64,000 nucleotides of DNA, taken from contig JANXCW010000007.1 in the NCBI GenBank assembly GCA_025059775.1, forward strand, positions 1-64,000. The letters are read 5' to 3'. A program made the translations under genes and the position numbers. Shown piece by piece: positions 25,415-33,366 of the stretch (its first letter is position 1; each line of letters starts with the position of its first letter). Below the pieces are notes generated by a model, which saw nothing but the letters and a program-made list of their open reading frames with translations, did no database searches and was not told the origin of the DNA. Source of the stretch: Armatimonadota bacterium (lineage in GTDB: Bacteria; Sysuimicrobiota; Sysuimicrobiia; Sysuimicrobiales; Sysuimicrobiaceae).

Positions 25415-26161
25415 TCAGGGATCGCGGATCCTGGTCAGGATCTGGAGGTACTGCCGGATGGTGCGGAGGGGAGGAAGCTTGCTTTTGCCCCGCTTGAGGT
25501 CGTAGCGGAGCTCGATGGGGATCTCCCGGACCGCGGGCCGGAAGGGCCGCAGCTTCAGGAGCAGCTCCGCGGTGGCCACAAAACCGGAAGATAGGATCCA
25601 CCGCTCCCCGTACCGTTCCTGCGCCCGCCGGAGCAACGCCGCCCGGTAGGACCGGTAGCCGCAGGTGTAGTCCCGTACTCCCCTCATGGGGAATCGCAGG
25701 GAGAGGAGGAGGCGGGCCGCCCGGCTCAGCAGGCGGCGGGGAAGAGGAACCCCGAGGACGCGGCTTCCCCGGCAGTACCGGCTCGCGATGGCCACGTCTG
25801 CGCCTTCGCGAAGGGCCTCCACCAGCTGTGGGATCTGATGGGGCCGGTGGGAGCCGTCCGCGTCCATGGTGACCACCAGGTCCTCATCCCCGCACCGGTC
25901 GAGGAGGACGGATAGCCCCGTGCGCAGGGCAGCACCCAGGCCCCGGTTGGCGTCGTGCGCCACCACGAGAGGCGCACAAGGTCCCCGCCAGCTGGCCGCC
26001 ACCGCTCCGGTCCCGTCCTCGCTTCCGTCGTCCACCAGGAGCACATGGAGGGGAAGCGTGCGGGCCACCGCGTCCAGGCTGGCCAGCAGTTCTGGGAGGT
26101 TTCCGGCCTCGTTGTAGGCGGGCAGGAGCACCCAGATCCTGCCCGCACTCCCTTCCGCCAT
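25415..26161 (-). CDS. family 2 glycosyltransferase (polyprenyl-phosphate sugar synthase-like)
   Basis: This 248-residue soluble GT-A enzyme opens with WVLLPAYNEAGNLPELLASL. It carries the nucleotide-binding VDDGSEDGT and the metal motif TMDADGSHRP, and resembles dolichol/undecaprenyl-phosphate mannosyl- or glucosyltransferases. No C-terminal membrane helices are present. It follows the protoglobin gene's end by 37 bases on the same strand and lies upstream of the pilin genes. A role in making lipid-linked sugar, perhaps for pilin or surface glycosylation, is inferred only from position. Confidence 0.85.
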   Translation of the reverse strand: MAEGSAGRIWVLLPAYNEAGNLPELLASLDAVARTLPLHVLLVDDGSEDGTGAVAASWRGPCAPLVVAHDANRGLGAALRTGLSVLLDRCGDEDLVVTMDADGSHRPHQIPQLVEALREGADVAIASRYCRGSRVLGVPLPRRLLSRAARLLLSLRFPMRGVRDYTCGYRSYRAALLRRAQERYGERWILSSGFVATAELLLKLRPFRPAVREIPIELRYDLKRGKSKLPPLRTIRQYLQILTRIRDP

Positions 26162-26198
26162 GGGGCCACTACCGGCCCCATTGTCCCACTTCGGGACC

Positions 26199-26780
26199 CT
26201 ACCAGTCCCCCTCCTTGGCGTAGGGATAGCTCCAGAGGGCGGCCTGTAACACCACCGCCTTCACCCACGCGGCGTGCATCCGCTCCACCTCCTCGGGGGC
26301 GTGCCCTTTGCGGCCCAGGAACGGCTTGATGGTCAGGGCGATGGGGGCCACCAGGGCGATCACGTACCGGAGGGGGATATGGTCCGGGGAGACCACGCCG
26401 TCCGTGCGGTTCTTCTTGGTGCGGTGGTGCCGGAGGGCGATCTCATGCTGGTAATTGAGCCACTCCCGGTCCCGCGGACGGCGGCAGGTGTCCAGGATCC
26501 ATTGCCCGAAGCGCTTGCGCACGGCCGCCAGATAGGAGGAGATGGGCTGGCCTTGGGGATCCGAAAAGTAGTGGACCAACTGCGGGGTGGATCCCACAAA
26601 CCCGTACCACAGGTCCAGGATCTCCTCCACCTGATCCTCCAGCACATCCCCTGCCATGCGGAGGTAGCGGGCATCCTCCTCGGTCCAGGCCACCGCCCCT
26701 TCAAGCAGGCGCAGCTCCTCCAAGGAGACGGGGCTCTGAGCCACCTCCGCGGTCCCGTACGTGTACCCTGGGATGGACAC
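26199..26780 (-). CDS. single-domain protoglobin
   Basis: This 193-residue protein matches protoglobin, a haem protein known from methanogens and bacteria that binds O2, CO and NO. Its length equals the archaeal protein of about 195 residues, and no sensor output domain is attached. The F-helix region YQHEIALRHHRTKKN (about 110-124) contains the histidines that include the proximal haem ligand. The N-terminal PGYTYGT is also typical. GTG 26780 follows GGGGAGGTG. Its own promoter candidate lies at 26823-26852. A role in O2 or NO sensing, scavenging or carbene/nitrene-like chemistry cannot be distinguished here. Confidence 0.9.
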   Translation of the reverse strand: MSIPGYTYGTAEVAQSPVSLEELRLLEGAVAWTEEDARYLRMAGDVLEDQVEEILDLWYGFVGSTPQLVHYFSDPQGQPISSYLAAVRKRFGQWILDTCRRPRDREWLNYQHEIALRHHRTKKNRTDGVVSPDHIPLRYVIALVAPIALTIKPFLGRKGHAPEEVERMHAAWVKAVVLQAALWSYPYAKEGDW

Positions 26781-26822
26781 GTTCGCACCTCCCCGGGAAA
26801 TTTATGACTCCTAACTAAATGC

Positions 26823-26852
26823 ACCATACCGACATCCCGGGAAGACCGTCAA
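26823..26852 (-). promoter_or_regulatory. candidate promoter of the protoglobin gene
   Basis: On the minus strand TTGACG (26852-26847) is followed after 18 bases by TATGGT (26828-26823). The downstream leader is unusually AT-rich for this region (TTTAGTTAGGAGTCATAAAT) before the ribosome site. The pair lies between the tRNA and the protoglobin start. Confidence 0.45.
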
Positions 26853-26874
26853 GGGGGGTTCTGCCCGGAGGGCT

Positions 26875-26949
26875 TGGTGGGCGCTGGAGGGTTCGAACCT
26901 CCGACCTCCGCTGCGTCAGAGCGGCGCTCTCCCGCTGAGCTAAGCGCCC
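26875..26949 (-). tRNA. tRNA-Val (anticodon GAC), CCA encoded
   Basis: Read on the minus strand, the 7-base acceptor stem GGGCGCT pairs with AGCGCCC. The anticodon arm is CCGCT-CTGACGC-AGCGG with anticodon GAC, and the T arm is GGAGG-TTCGAAC-CCTCC. Discriminator A is followed by an encoded CCA. The D arm is GCTC-AGCGGGA-GAGC. It reads GUC and GUU valine codons. Confidence 0.95.
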
Positions 26950-26984
26950 GCACCCAGGAGTATACCAAGGGGGGACCGTGGCGA

Positions 26985-27701
26985 CTACTGGGCCTTTCGG
27001 ATACGGGCCGGGCCCGGCTCTGTACCGGTCCGGACCTCGGAGGGCGGCCCGGACTGCACCAGGCCCCTCTCCACGGCCCAGGCGGCCGCTTGGGCCCGGT
27101 TGCGCACGCCCAGCTTCTGGTAGATGGACCGCAGGTGGGTCTTCACCGTGGACTCCGCCAGGAACAACCTGGCGGCGATTTCCTTGTCCGACAGCCCGCT
27201 CGCCACCCCCAGCAGCACGTCCACCTCCCGGTCCGTGAGACCGTGCATCCGCCGGGCGCTCCAGGGACCCTCCTCCGCCCGGCGGTAGAGGTCCTCCACC
27301 AGCTGACGCAGGATCCCGGGATTCACCATGGTCTTGCCACTGTACACGGCCCGGATGGCGTTTACCAGGTTCTGGGGAGAGATGTCCTTCAACACGTATC
27401 CCACGGCTCCCGCCCGCACCGCACGCCGGAACAGCTCCTGGTCCGCGTACACGGTCAGGATCAGGATCTGGGTATGGGGGCAACTCTGCTTGATGGCCCG
27501 GGTAGCCTCGATGCCGTCCTCGCCCTCCATCACTATGTCCATGAGCACCACGTCCGGCCGGTGGCGCAGGGCAAGCTGCACCGCCTCCTGCCCGCTGCTG
27601 GCCTCCGCCACCACCTCGATGTCCGGTTCCCGGCTCAGGAGGGCCCGCAGCCCCTGCCGGGTCAGGACCTGGTCGTCAGCGAGCAGGACTCGAATGGGCA
27701 T
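26985..27701 (-). CDS. NarL/FixJ-type response regulator
   Basis: This 238-residue regulator has a receiver domain with acidic pocket ADD (residues 8-10), phosphoacceptor Asp55 (VVLMDIVM), switch Thr in ILILTVYAD, and Lys in YVLKD. The C-terminal LuxR helix-turn-helix reads LTDREVDVLLGVASGLSDKE and TVKTHLRSIYQKLGVRNR. It overlaps the upstream kinase gene by 26 bases, so the two form a two-component pair. Targets are unknown; the neighbouring divergent regulator and the exopolysaccharide genes are obvious candidates. Confidence 0.93.
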   Translation of the reverse strand: MPIRVLLADDQVLTRQGLRALLSREPDIEVVAEASSGQEAVQLALRHRPDVVLMDIVMEGEDGIEATRAIKQSCPHTQILILTVYADQELFRRAVRAGAVGYVLKDISPQNLVNAIRAVYSGKTMVNPGILRQLVEDLYRRAEEGPWSARRMHGLTDREVDVLLGVASGLSDKEIAARLFLAESTVKTHLRSIYQKLGVRNRAQAAAWAVERGLVQSGPPSEVRTGTEPGPARIRKAQ

Positions 27702-28692
27702 GCCGCCTCCCCATCTCCATGACCTCAGGGTTCCGCGCGCCTCGCGGCTTCCTCCTCCGCTCGCCTAGGGGCACCACCACGCGGATTCCCGTCCCCCAGA
27801 GGCCGCTGCGGATCCGCAGCCGGCCCCTCAGGCGCGCCACCTGCTCCTCCATGAGCAGGAGACCGAAGGAACGCCGGGTGTGCCGCAGCGCCGCTCCGAT
27901 TCCCATCCCCTTCCCGTCATCAAGGACTTCCAAGGTTACAGTTCCCCGCACCTGCCGCATCCGGACCTCGATCCGGCTCGCCCGCGCATGTCGGGCCGCG
28001 TTGGCGATGGCCTCGCACGCCACCGCGGCTAAGCCTTCCTCCACCTGCCGCGGCAGATCCCCGGGGCGTTCCAGATCCAGCACCAGGCACGCTCCGGTAA
28101 ATGCCCGCAGCCGGGTCCACGTATCCCGTATGGCCTGCTCCATCCCACAGAACGCTCCTTCCCCGCACTTTAGGGCACGGATTGCCTCCCGGAGCGCGTC
28201 CAGGGCCAGCTGCACGAGTTCCACCGCCTCGTTTAGCAACTTCCGTGCCGCGGTGGGATCGCGGTCGGTCTCCCGCCGGTACAGCTGCAGGGCGAGCAGC
28301 GCGTGGACAAGGGCCTGAGCCGGGCCCTGGTGGAGGCGGACCGCTTGGCGGTGGCGTTCCCCCTCCGCCACCTCCTCCGACCGGGCGGACACCTCTAGCA
28401 CCTCCTCCGCCTCCTGCCACAGGGCCCGGAGCCTCTTCCGTTCCCGTTGGGACAGCGGGCGGTCCCTCTCCACCCACAGGTCCTGCCGTCCTCCCCCAGC
28501 TGAATTCACCCGCACCCGGTGGGATCCCACCGGGCTCCGAGCATGCCCCCTCCGCTCCACCTGCACTCGATCCGCAGAAACCGCCTCCGCGAGCACGCCC
28601 GCGATCCGCTGCCGGACAGCGAAGCCGTCCGGCAGGGCCCCAAGGCATCGCCAGACCTCCAGCCGGTACTGCAGCAGCTCCTGATCCGTCAC
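27676..28692 (-). CDS. soluble LiaS/DegS-like sensor histidine kinase
   Basis: This kinase (338 residues from the GTG at 28692) has no membrane helix. An N-terminal region of about 100 residues looks GAF-like. It is followed by a HisKA_3 dimerisation helix with the acceptor histidine in RLHQGPAQALVHAL; the usual acidic residue after His is Gln. The HATPase_c domain has an N box (EAIANAARHARAS), DDGKGMG, and a G2-like segment. GGAGGAGGTTGAG before GTG 28692 favours this start, though a TTG at 28746 is open. It should phosphorylate the response regulator it overlaps, in response to a cytoplasmic signal. Confidence 0.87.
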   Translation of the reverse strand: MTDQELLQYRLEVWRCLGALPDGFAVRQRIAGVLAEAVSADRVQVERRGHARSPVGSHRVRVNSAGGGRQDLWVERDRPLSQRERKRLRALWQEAEEVLEVSARSEEVAEGERHRQAVRLHQGPAQALVHALLALQLYRRETDRDPTAARKLLNEAVELVQLALDALREAIRALKCGEGAFCGMEQAIRDTWTRLRAFTGACLVLDLERPGDLPRQVEEGLAAVACEAIANAARHARASRIEVRMRQVRGTVTLEVLDDGKGMGIGAALRHTRRSFGLLLMEEQVARLRGRLRIRSGLWGTGIRVVVPLGERRRKPRGARNPEVMEMGRRHAHSSPAR

Positions 28693-28840
28693 CTCAACCT
28701 CCTCCGGATCCCCCCAATCCCAAAGACCACGGACCGTTATTAACAAGGACTTAAGGGAGATGCCTCCGCGGATGGGGTACGGGGAAGGTGTCTAGACCGC
28801 AGCTTGGGAACTCCGTCTGTACAGGAGCTACGCTGAGGAG

Positions 28841-28865
28841 CGGGGTTGTTCCTGCCCCGATTTTT
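28841..28865 (+). terminator. possible intrinsic terminator or attenuator
   Basis: CGGGG, a 9-base loop and CCCCG form a short GC stem followed immediately by ATTTTT on the plus strand. It lies upstream of the regulator start, so it could end a leader transcript or be chance. The stem is only five pairs, which makes it weak. Confidence 0.3.
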
Positions 28866-28918
28866 CCGGATTGCCCAAAAACTCATTCAAATGAATGATC
28901 CCCCTCCCTCGAAAGAGA

Positions 28919-28964
28919 CCGGGAACCGTCCGATCGGACGGAGGAGCCCGAAAGGTATTCCCGG
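28919..28964 (+). promoter_or_regulatory. nested inverted repeats; structured leader RNA or operator
   Basis: An outer 7-base inverted repeat (CCGGGAA at 28919-28925 and TTCCCGG at 28958-28964) encloses a perfect 16-base palindrome, CCGTCCGATCGGACGG (28926-28941). A CCCGAAAGG mini-hairpin follows at 28947-28955. As RNA this folds into a closed multi-helix element 40 bases before the GTG of the regulator at 29004. As DNA the palindrome could be a regulator binding site. I cannot match it to a known riboswitch class by eye. Confidence 0.5.
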
Positions 28965-29003
28965 AACGCCTCCTTCAAACGACTACGATCGGGTGGGCAG
29001 GCC

Positions 29004-29714
29004 GTGGAGAAGCTGCGGGTTCTGGTGGTGGACGATACAACTCTGGTCCGGCAGGGGCTGCGGAGCCTGCTGGAGCAGCGGGAGCGGATTGATCTTGTGG
29101 GAGAGGCGGCAAGCGCGCAGGAGGCTTACGAGCTGCTGGAGGCCCTGCGGCCGGACGTGGTCCTCCTGGACCAGGAGATGCCGGGTCTGGATCTGGCTGA
29201 GGCCATCCGCCTGTTTAAGAGCCGGCTCCCGGAGGTAGAGGTGATCGTGCTTGCGGAGTGGGCGGACGAGGAGCGGGCCTTCCGGGCCCTCGAAGCGGGG
29301 GCCACCGGGTACGTGCTGAAGGACATCCACATCGAGAACCTGGTTCGGGCCATCGAAGGGGTCACGAGCGGCCGAACCCTCATCCATCCCCGTATCACCC
29401 GACAGCTGGTGGAGCGGTTCCGGCTCCTCATGCGGGAGCGCCAGGACCAGAACGGATCCACCCTCGGCGGGCTCACCAGCCGGGAGCTGGAGATCCTGCT
29501 CCATATGGTGAAAGGGGCCACGGACCGGGAGATCGCAAACCGCATGTACCTGAGCGCCACCACGGTGAAAAGCCACATCCGGTCCATCTTCCGGAAGATC
29601 GGGGCCCGAAACCGCACGCAGGCAGTGGCCTACGCCCTGCGCAACGGCTGGCACCTCCGACCCGAGTATGGGCCGGGTCCTTCGCAGGGCAATGGGGAAT
29701 CCCATGGAGGCTAG
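29004..29714 (+). CDS. NarL/FixJ-type response regulator with atypical receiver
   Basis: This 236-residue regulator has the acidic pair DD (10-11), Asp56 (VVLLDQEMPG) and Lys106 (YVLKD). The switch position that is normally Thr or Ser is Ala84 (VIVLAEWADE). The LuxR helix-turn-helix is normal (LTSRELEILLHMVKGATDRE, TVKSHIRSIFRKIGARNR). It is divergent from the kinase pair and the first gene of the plus-strand run that leads into the polysaccharide locus. It is a natural candidate regulator of that locus. Loss of the switch hydroxyl suggests altered or phosphorylation-independent control. Confidence 0.9.
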   Translation: MEKLRVLVVDDTTLVRQGLRSLLEQRERIDLVGEAASAQEAYELLEALRPDVVLLDQEMPGLDLAEAIRLFKSRLPEVEVIVLAEWADEERAFRALEAGATGYVLKDIHIENLVRAIEGVTSGRTLIHPRITRQLVERFRLLMRERQDQNGSTLGGLTSRELEILLHMVKGATDREIANRMYLSATTVKSHIRSIFRKIGARNRTQAVAYALRNGWHLRPEYGPGPSQGNGESHGG

Positions 29715-29889
29715 CCGGGTCCTCTTCTTCCCGGCCCCGGAGCTCCCCGACCGCCGCTGCTGTCCTGTGGGCTGGCGGCTCGTGTGGCAGGCCTCCATCT
29801 GGACCGTCCAGGGGATCTACCTAGCCAGGACGCCCACGGGACACCGGGAGACCTGGCTCATCCTCACGGAAGAACGCGAGCCGGACTGA
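29704..29889 (+). CDS. small protein of unknown function (about 61 aa)
   Basis: A small frame overlaps the end of the regulator gene by 11 bases and fills the gap before the Wzz-like gene. GGGGA stands just upstream of ATG 29704. The product is aromatic-rich (three Trp in about 18 residues: GWRLVWQASIWT) and ends in TWLILTEEREPD. I do not recognise a family and there is no signal or membrane segment. Position between regulator and polysaccharide genes, with no alternative gene in the gap, is the main support. Confidence 0.45.
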   Translation: MEASRVLFFPAPELPDRRCCPVGWRLVWQASIWTVQGIYLARTPTGHRETWLILTEEREPD

Positions 29890-29913
29890 GCTCCGCGCGG
29901 AGGGGGAAGAACG

Positions 29914-32025
29914 ATGGAGTTCTGGACCTACTACCGGATCCTGCGCCGACGGCGGTGGCTGCTCGTGGGCCTTACCCTCAGCGTAGCCCTGGTCGCGGTG
30001 CTCCTGGAACGGCCGAGAGCCGGGGAGTTCGAGGCCACCGCCACCCTCACCACGGCCCCTCCCGAGGATCAGCGGGTCTCGGACTTCGTGGCGGGCACCC
30101 GCCGGGACCGCAGCGCGGAGCAGCAGCGGGCCCTGGCGGTCGACCTCCTGCGCAGCCTCACGGTGGCGGAGCGGGTCATCCGGAGCCTCGGCCTCTCCCT
30201 GACCCCCGTGCAGCTCGTGGGCCGGATCCGGGTGCAGCGGGATCCCGGAAGCGACCTCATCCGGGTCACCGCCACCGGGAGCACGGAGCAGGAGGCGGTG
30301 CGGCTGGCAAACGCGGTGGCGGAGGTGGCCTCCGCCTTCCACCGGGAGATCAACCGGCGGGGGGTGACCCTGGCGCGGGAGTTCGTGGAGAAGCTCGTGG
30401 CGGACATGGGCGCTGGCCTCCGGCAGGCGGAGGAGGAACTGTGGCGGTTCCGCAATCTCCGTCAGCTGTACACCCGAGCGCCCTCCCGCATCAACGCCAT
30501 GGGCACCGTGGAGGGCGAGATCACCCGGATTGACCTAGCCCTTCGGGAACTCGAGACGGAGCTCGCCATGGTGCGGGAGAGGATCCAGCAGCACCTCGCG
30601 AGCAGGCCCCAAAGTCCTCCGCAGGCACCCGCGGTTCCCTTCCGAGCCACGGGGACCGTGATGCTGGACGGGAGCCGCCTCGCCATTCTGCAGTCCGCGG
30701 AGCGCACCTACTTCGCCCGGGTGGGCGACGTGATCGAAGGGTTCCGGGTGACCGCGGTGGAGGAGGACGCGGTGGAGGTCCGGCAGGGCGCCCTCCAGCA
30801 CCGGTTCGCCATAGACCCCGCTGCCCCGCTTCCCCAGGTATCGCCCGGTCCGCAGGCCGCTCCCCAGACCCCGCAGCCCCAGGGGCCTGCCCAGGACCCG
30901 GAGTACGCGCGACTGCTCCAGAGCCACATGAGCCTGGAGGCCCGGCGGCTCGTGCTCCTGGCGCGGAAGGAAGCCCTGCGGCAGCTGAGCCGGGCTATCC
31001 GGCAGGAGTTGCCCACCCTTTCCCGCTACGAGCTGGAGGAGGCCCGGCTGGAGCGCAACGTCCAAATCCTCCAGCAGCAGTACACCAGCCTCCAGCAGCG
31101 GCTCATGGACATCCGGGTGCGGGAGCAGGAGTTCCAGACCATCGGCACCCTCACGGTGGTGGACCTGGCCCGCATGGCCCGCCGCACCTCCCCCCTTAGC
31201 AACCGACCCATGCGGGGGATCGCGGGAGCCCTGCTGGGACTGGTGGGCGGGGTGGGCCTCGTGCTCTTCGCGGAATACACCGACAACCGCCTCAAGACCC
31301 CCGAGCAGGCGGAACGACTGCTTGGGGTCCCGGCCCTAGGGGCCATCCCCCGGCACAACCCGCCCTTTGACGAGGGCTACCGCATGCTGCGGGCGAGCCT
31401 GTTCAGCTCCAACGGCGCGGGTCCCCCCAAGATCCTCGCCGTGACCAGCACCAAGCCTCGGGAGGGCACCTCCACGGTGGTCCTGAACCTGGCACGGGCC
31501 TGCGCGGACATGGGGGATCGCACGGTGGTGGTAGATGCCCAACTGCGGCGGCCTGCACTGCACCGATTGCTGAGGGCGCAAAACGGATGGGGGCTGGCGG
31601 AGGTGCTCTCGGGATCCGCGTGCGTGGAGGAGGTTCTGGTGCAGCTCGAGCCCAACCTGTGGCTTTTGCCTGCGGGTTCCGGAGTGCCCGATCCCGGCAA
31701 GCTCCTAAACCCGCGGCAGGTAGAACCCCTCCTGCGACAGCTGGGAGGTCGGGCGGACGTGGTGCTGGTGGACGTCGCCTCGGCCGGCGCCTTCGCGGAC
31801 GCCTATGTCCTCGGACCCCTGTGCGACGGAGTGCTGCTGGTGGTGGAGGCGGGACGTCCGCCGCGAGGGATTGAGGAGCTGGTGCGGGTGCAGCTCCAAC
31901 GGGCCGGGGCGAAGGTGGTGGGCGTGGTGGTGAACAAGGCGAGTCCCGAGCACGTGGACACGTACTTCTACCACCACCAGTTCTTTCAGGTTCCCAGGAA
32001 CGGGAGGTTTTTGCGCAAGGCCTAG
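29914..32025 (+). CDS. Wzz/BY-kinase-like chain-length protein with PilP/GspC-like insert and degenerate P-loop
   Basis: This 703-residue inner-membrane protein has a Wzz-type first helix (about 17-33), a long coiled-coil periplasmic region and a second helix (about 435-455). A C-terminal MinD-like tyrosine-kinase domain (about 480-700) follows. Within the periplasmic part, residues about 246-300 (GTVMLDGSRLAILQSAERTY, then VGDVIEGFRVTAVEEDAVEV) resemble the beta domain of PilP/GspC secretin-contact proteins, followed by a Pro/Gln linker. The nucleotide site is degenerate: KPREGTST at 514-521 puts Thr519 where Walker A Lys belongs, and Walker A' reads DAQLR at 541-545. The tail lacks a tyrosine cluster. 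It probably controls polysaccharide length or export without normal kinase activity. Confidence 0.85.
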   Translation: MEFWTYYRILRRRRWLLVGLTLSVALVAVLLERPRAGEFEATATLTTAPPEDQRVSDFVAGTRRDRSAEQQRALAVDLLRSLTVAERVIRSLGLSLTPVQLVGRIRVQRDPGSDLIRVTATGSTEQEAVRLANAVAEVASAFHREINRRGVTLAREFVEKLVADMGAGLRQAEEELWRFRNLRQLYTRAPSRINAMGTVEGEITRIDLALRELETELAMVRERIQQHLASRPQSPPQAPAVPFRATGTVMLDGSRLAILQSAERTYFARVGDVIEGFRVTAVEEDAVEVRQGALQHRFAIDPAAPLPQVSPGPQAAPQTPQPQGPAQDPEYARLLQSHMSLEARRLVLLARKEALRQLSRAIRQELPTLSRYELEEARLERNVQILQQQYTSLQQRLMDIRVREQEFQTIGTLTVVDLARMARRTSPLSNRPMRGIAGALLGLVGGVGLVLFAEYTDNRLKTPEQAERLLGVPALGAIPRHNPPFDEGYRMLRASLFSSNGAGPPKILAVTSTKPREGTSTVVLNLARACADMGDRTVVVDAQLRRPALHRLLRAQNGWGLAEVLSGSACVEEVLVQLEPNLWLLPAGSGVPDPGKLLNPRQVEPLLRQLGGRADVVLVDVASAGAFADAYVLGPLCDGVLLVVEAGRPPRGIEELVRVQLQRAGAKVVGVVVNKASPEHVDTYFYHHQFFQVPRNGRFLRKA

Positions 32026-32043
32026 GTGGTGAGGTGAGGTGGG

Positions 32044-33366
32044 ATGAAGGTGGCGGTCTCGCAGGGGGAGTTGGAGAGCCGCATCAGGAGCCGCCGCGCC
32101 CGGGTGGGCGTGGTGGGCCTGGGATACGTGGGGCTGCCGCTGGCGGTGGCGGTGGCGGAGGCAGGGTTCCCTGTGGTGGGCATGGACGTGGACGAGGCTC
32201 GGGTGGAAAGCATCCGCTCGGGACGTTCCTACATCGACGATGTGGACGCCTGCCAGCTCACGCCCCTGGTGCGATCCGGCCGGCTCACCGTCACCACCCG
32301 GTACGAGGAGCTCGCGGAAGCGGAGGTTCTTCTCATCTGTGTCCCCACGCCCCTCACCCGCAGCAAGGAACCGGACCTCAGCTACGTGTACCGAGCCGCG
32401 GAGGGGATCAGCCGGGTGCTGCGGCCCGGTCGCCTGGTGATCCTGGAGAGCACCACGTATCCGGGGACCACGGAGGAAGTGCTGCGGCCGCTGCTGGAGC
32501 GCTCCGGCCTGCGGGCGGGGGTGGACTTCTACCTGGCCTTCAGTCCGGAGCGCATCGATCCGGGAAACCGTCGGTACAGCCTCCGGGAGGTGCCTAAGGT
32601 GGTGGGAGGATGCACCGAGCGCTGCACGGAGGCGGCCTGCGCTTTCTACGCCCAGTTCATCGAGCGCGTCGTCCCCGTAAGCAGCCCTACGGTGGCAGAG
32701 ATGGTCAAAGTGTACGAGAACGTCTTCCGCAACGTGAACATCGCCCTCGTGAACGAGCTCACGCTCCTGTGCGACCGCATGGGGCTCGATGTCTGGGAGA
32801 TCATCGAAGCCGCGGCCACCAAGCCCTACGGGTTCATGCCCTTCTACCCCGGGCCGGGGGTAGGTGGGCACTGCATCCCCATCGATCCTTACTACCTCGC
32901 GGCGAAGGCGCGGGAGTACGACTTCCACGTCCGGTTCATCGAACTGGCGGCCGCGGTGAACGACAGTATGCCCTACTACGTGCTCTCGAAGGCCACGACC
33001 GCCCTCGGGATGCAGGGGAAGACGCTCCAGGGGGCCAGGACCCTGGTCCTGGGGGTTGCGTACAAGCGGGATGTCTCGGACGCGCGGGAATCCCCCGCCC
33101 TCAAGATCATGGAGCTGCTGGAGAAGCGGGGAGCGGTGGTGCGCTACCACGATCCCCACGTCCCGCAGGTGCGGCTTCCGAACCCCGGTGAGGATCTCGC
33201 CTCTGTTCCCCTCACGGACGAGGTGCTGGCGTGGGCGGACTGCGTCATCATCGCCACGGACCACACGGGGGTGGATTACCGCAAGGTGGTGGAGCGGGCA
33301 CGGCTGGTGATCGACACCCGCAACGTCCTGCGGGACTTCCGGGCGCCTCACGTGGTGCGATTATGA
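32044..33366 (+). CDS. UDP-N-acetylglucosamine 6-dehydrogenase-like nucleotide-sugar dehydrogenase
   Basis: This 440-residue NAD-dependent enzyme belongs to the UDP-glucose/GDP-mannose dehydrogenase superfamily. It has VGVVGLGYVGLPLAVAVAEAG near the N-terminus and catalytic Cys277 in PGPGVGGHCIPIDP. The GGHCIPIDP form, with YLAAKAREY next, is typical of the WbpA/WecC/TuaD-like branch that makes UDP-N-acetyl-uronic acids. The C-terminal domain (VLGVAYKRDVSDARESPALK) is complete. It is the second gene of the polysaccharide run and supplies an acidic amino-sugar precursor. The exact hexosamine is not determinable. Confidence 0.87.
   Translation: MKVAVSQGELESRIRSRRARVGVVGLGYVGLPLAVAVAEAGFPVVGMDVDEARVESIRSGRSYIDDVDACQLTPLVRSGRLTVTTRYEELAEAEVLLICVPTPLTRSKEPDLSYVYRAAEGISRVLRPGRLVILESTTYPGTTEEVLRPLLERSGLRAGVDFYLAFSPERIDPGNRRYSLREVPKVVGGCTERCTEAACAFYAQFIERVVPVSSPTVAEMVKVYENVFRNVNIALVNELTLLCDRMGLDVWEIIEAAATKPYGFMPFYPGPGVGGHCIPIDPYYLAAKAREYDFHVRFIELAAAVNDSMPYYVLSKATTALGMQGKTLQGARTLVLGVAYKRDVSDARESPALKIMELLEKRGAVVRYHDPHVPQVRLPNPGEDLASVPLTDEVLAWADCVIIATDHTGVDYRKVVERARLVIDTRNVLRDFRAPHVVRL

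Larger units (their letters stand above)
28693..29003. promoter_or_regulatory. divergent regulatory region between the two-component genes and the second regulator
   Basis: This 311-base gap holds no credible gene. It contains an 8-base palindrome GTCTAGAC (28790-28797), a small hairpin with a T run (28841-28865), and a hairpin CATTC-AAAT-GAATG (about 28883-28896). A structured element lies at 28919-28964. The central part is the most AT-rich stretch nearby. Promoters for both directions are expected here, but I see no strong consensus pair. Confidence 0.6.

Noticed and set aside
28895-29000. A known riboswitch class in the regulator leader
   Set aside because: The GAAA loops recall several classes, but I could not match conserved cores of c-di-GMP, SAM, Moco or others by eye; left as an unassigned structured element.
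31705-33351. A 548-codon minus-strand frame opposite the Wzz-like and UDP-sugar dehydrogenase genes
   Set aside because: His- and Arg-rich antisense shadow of genes with strong motifs; such long empty frames are expected in GC-rich DNA.
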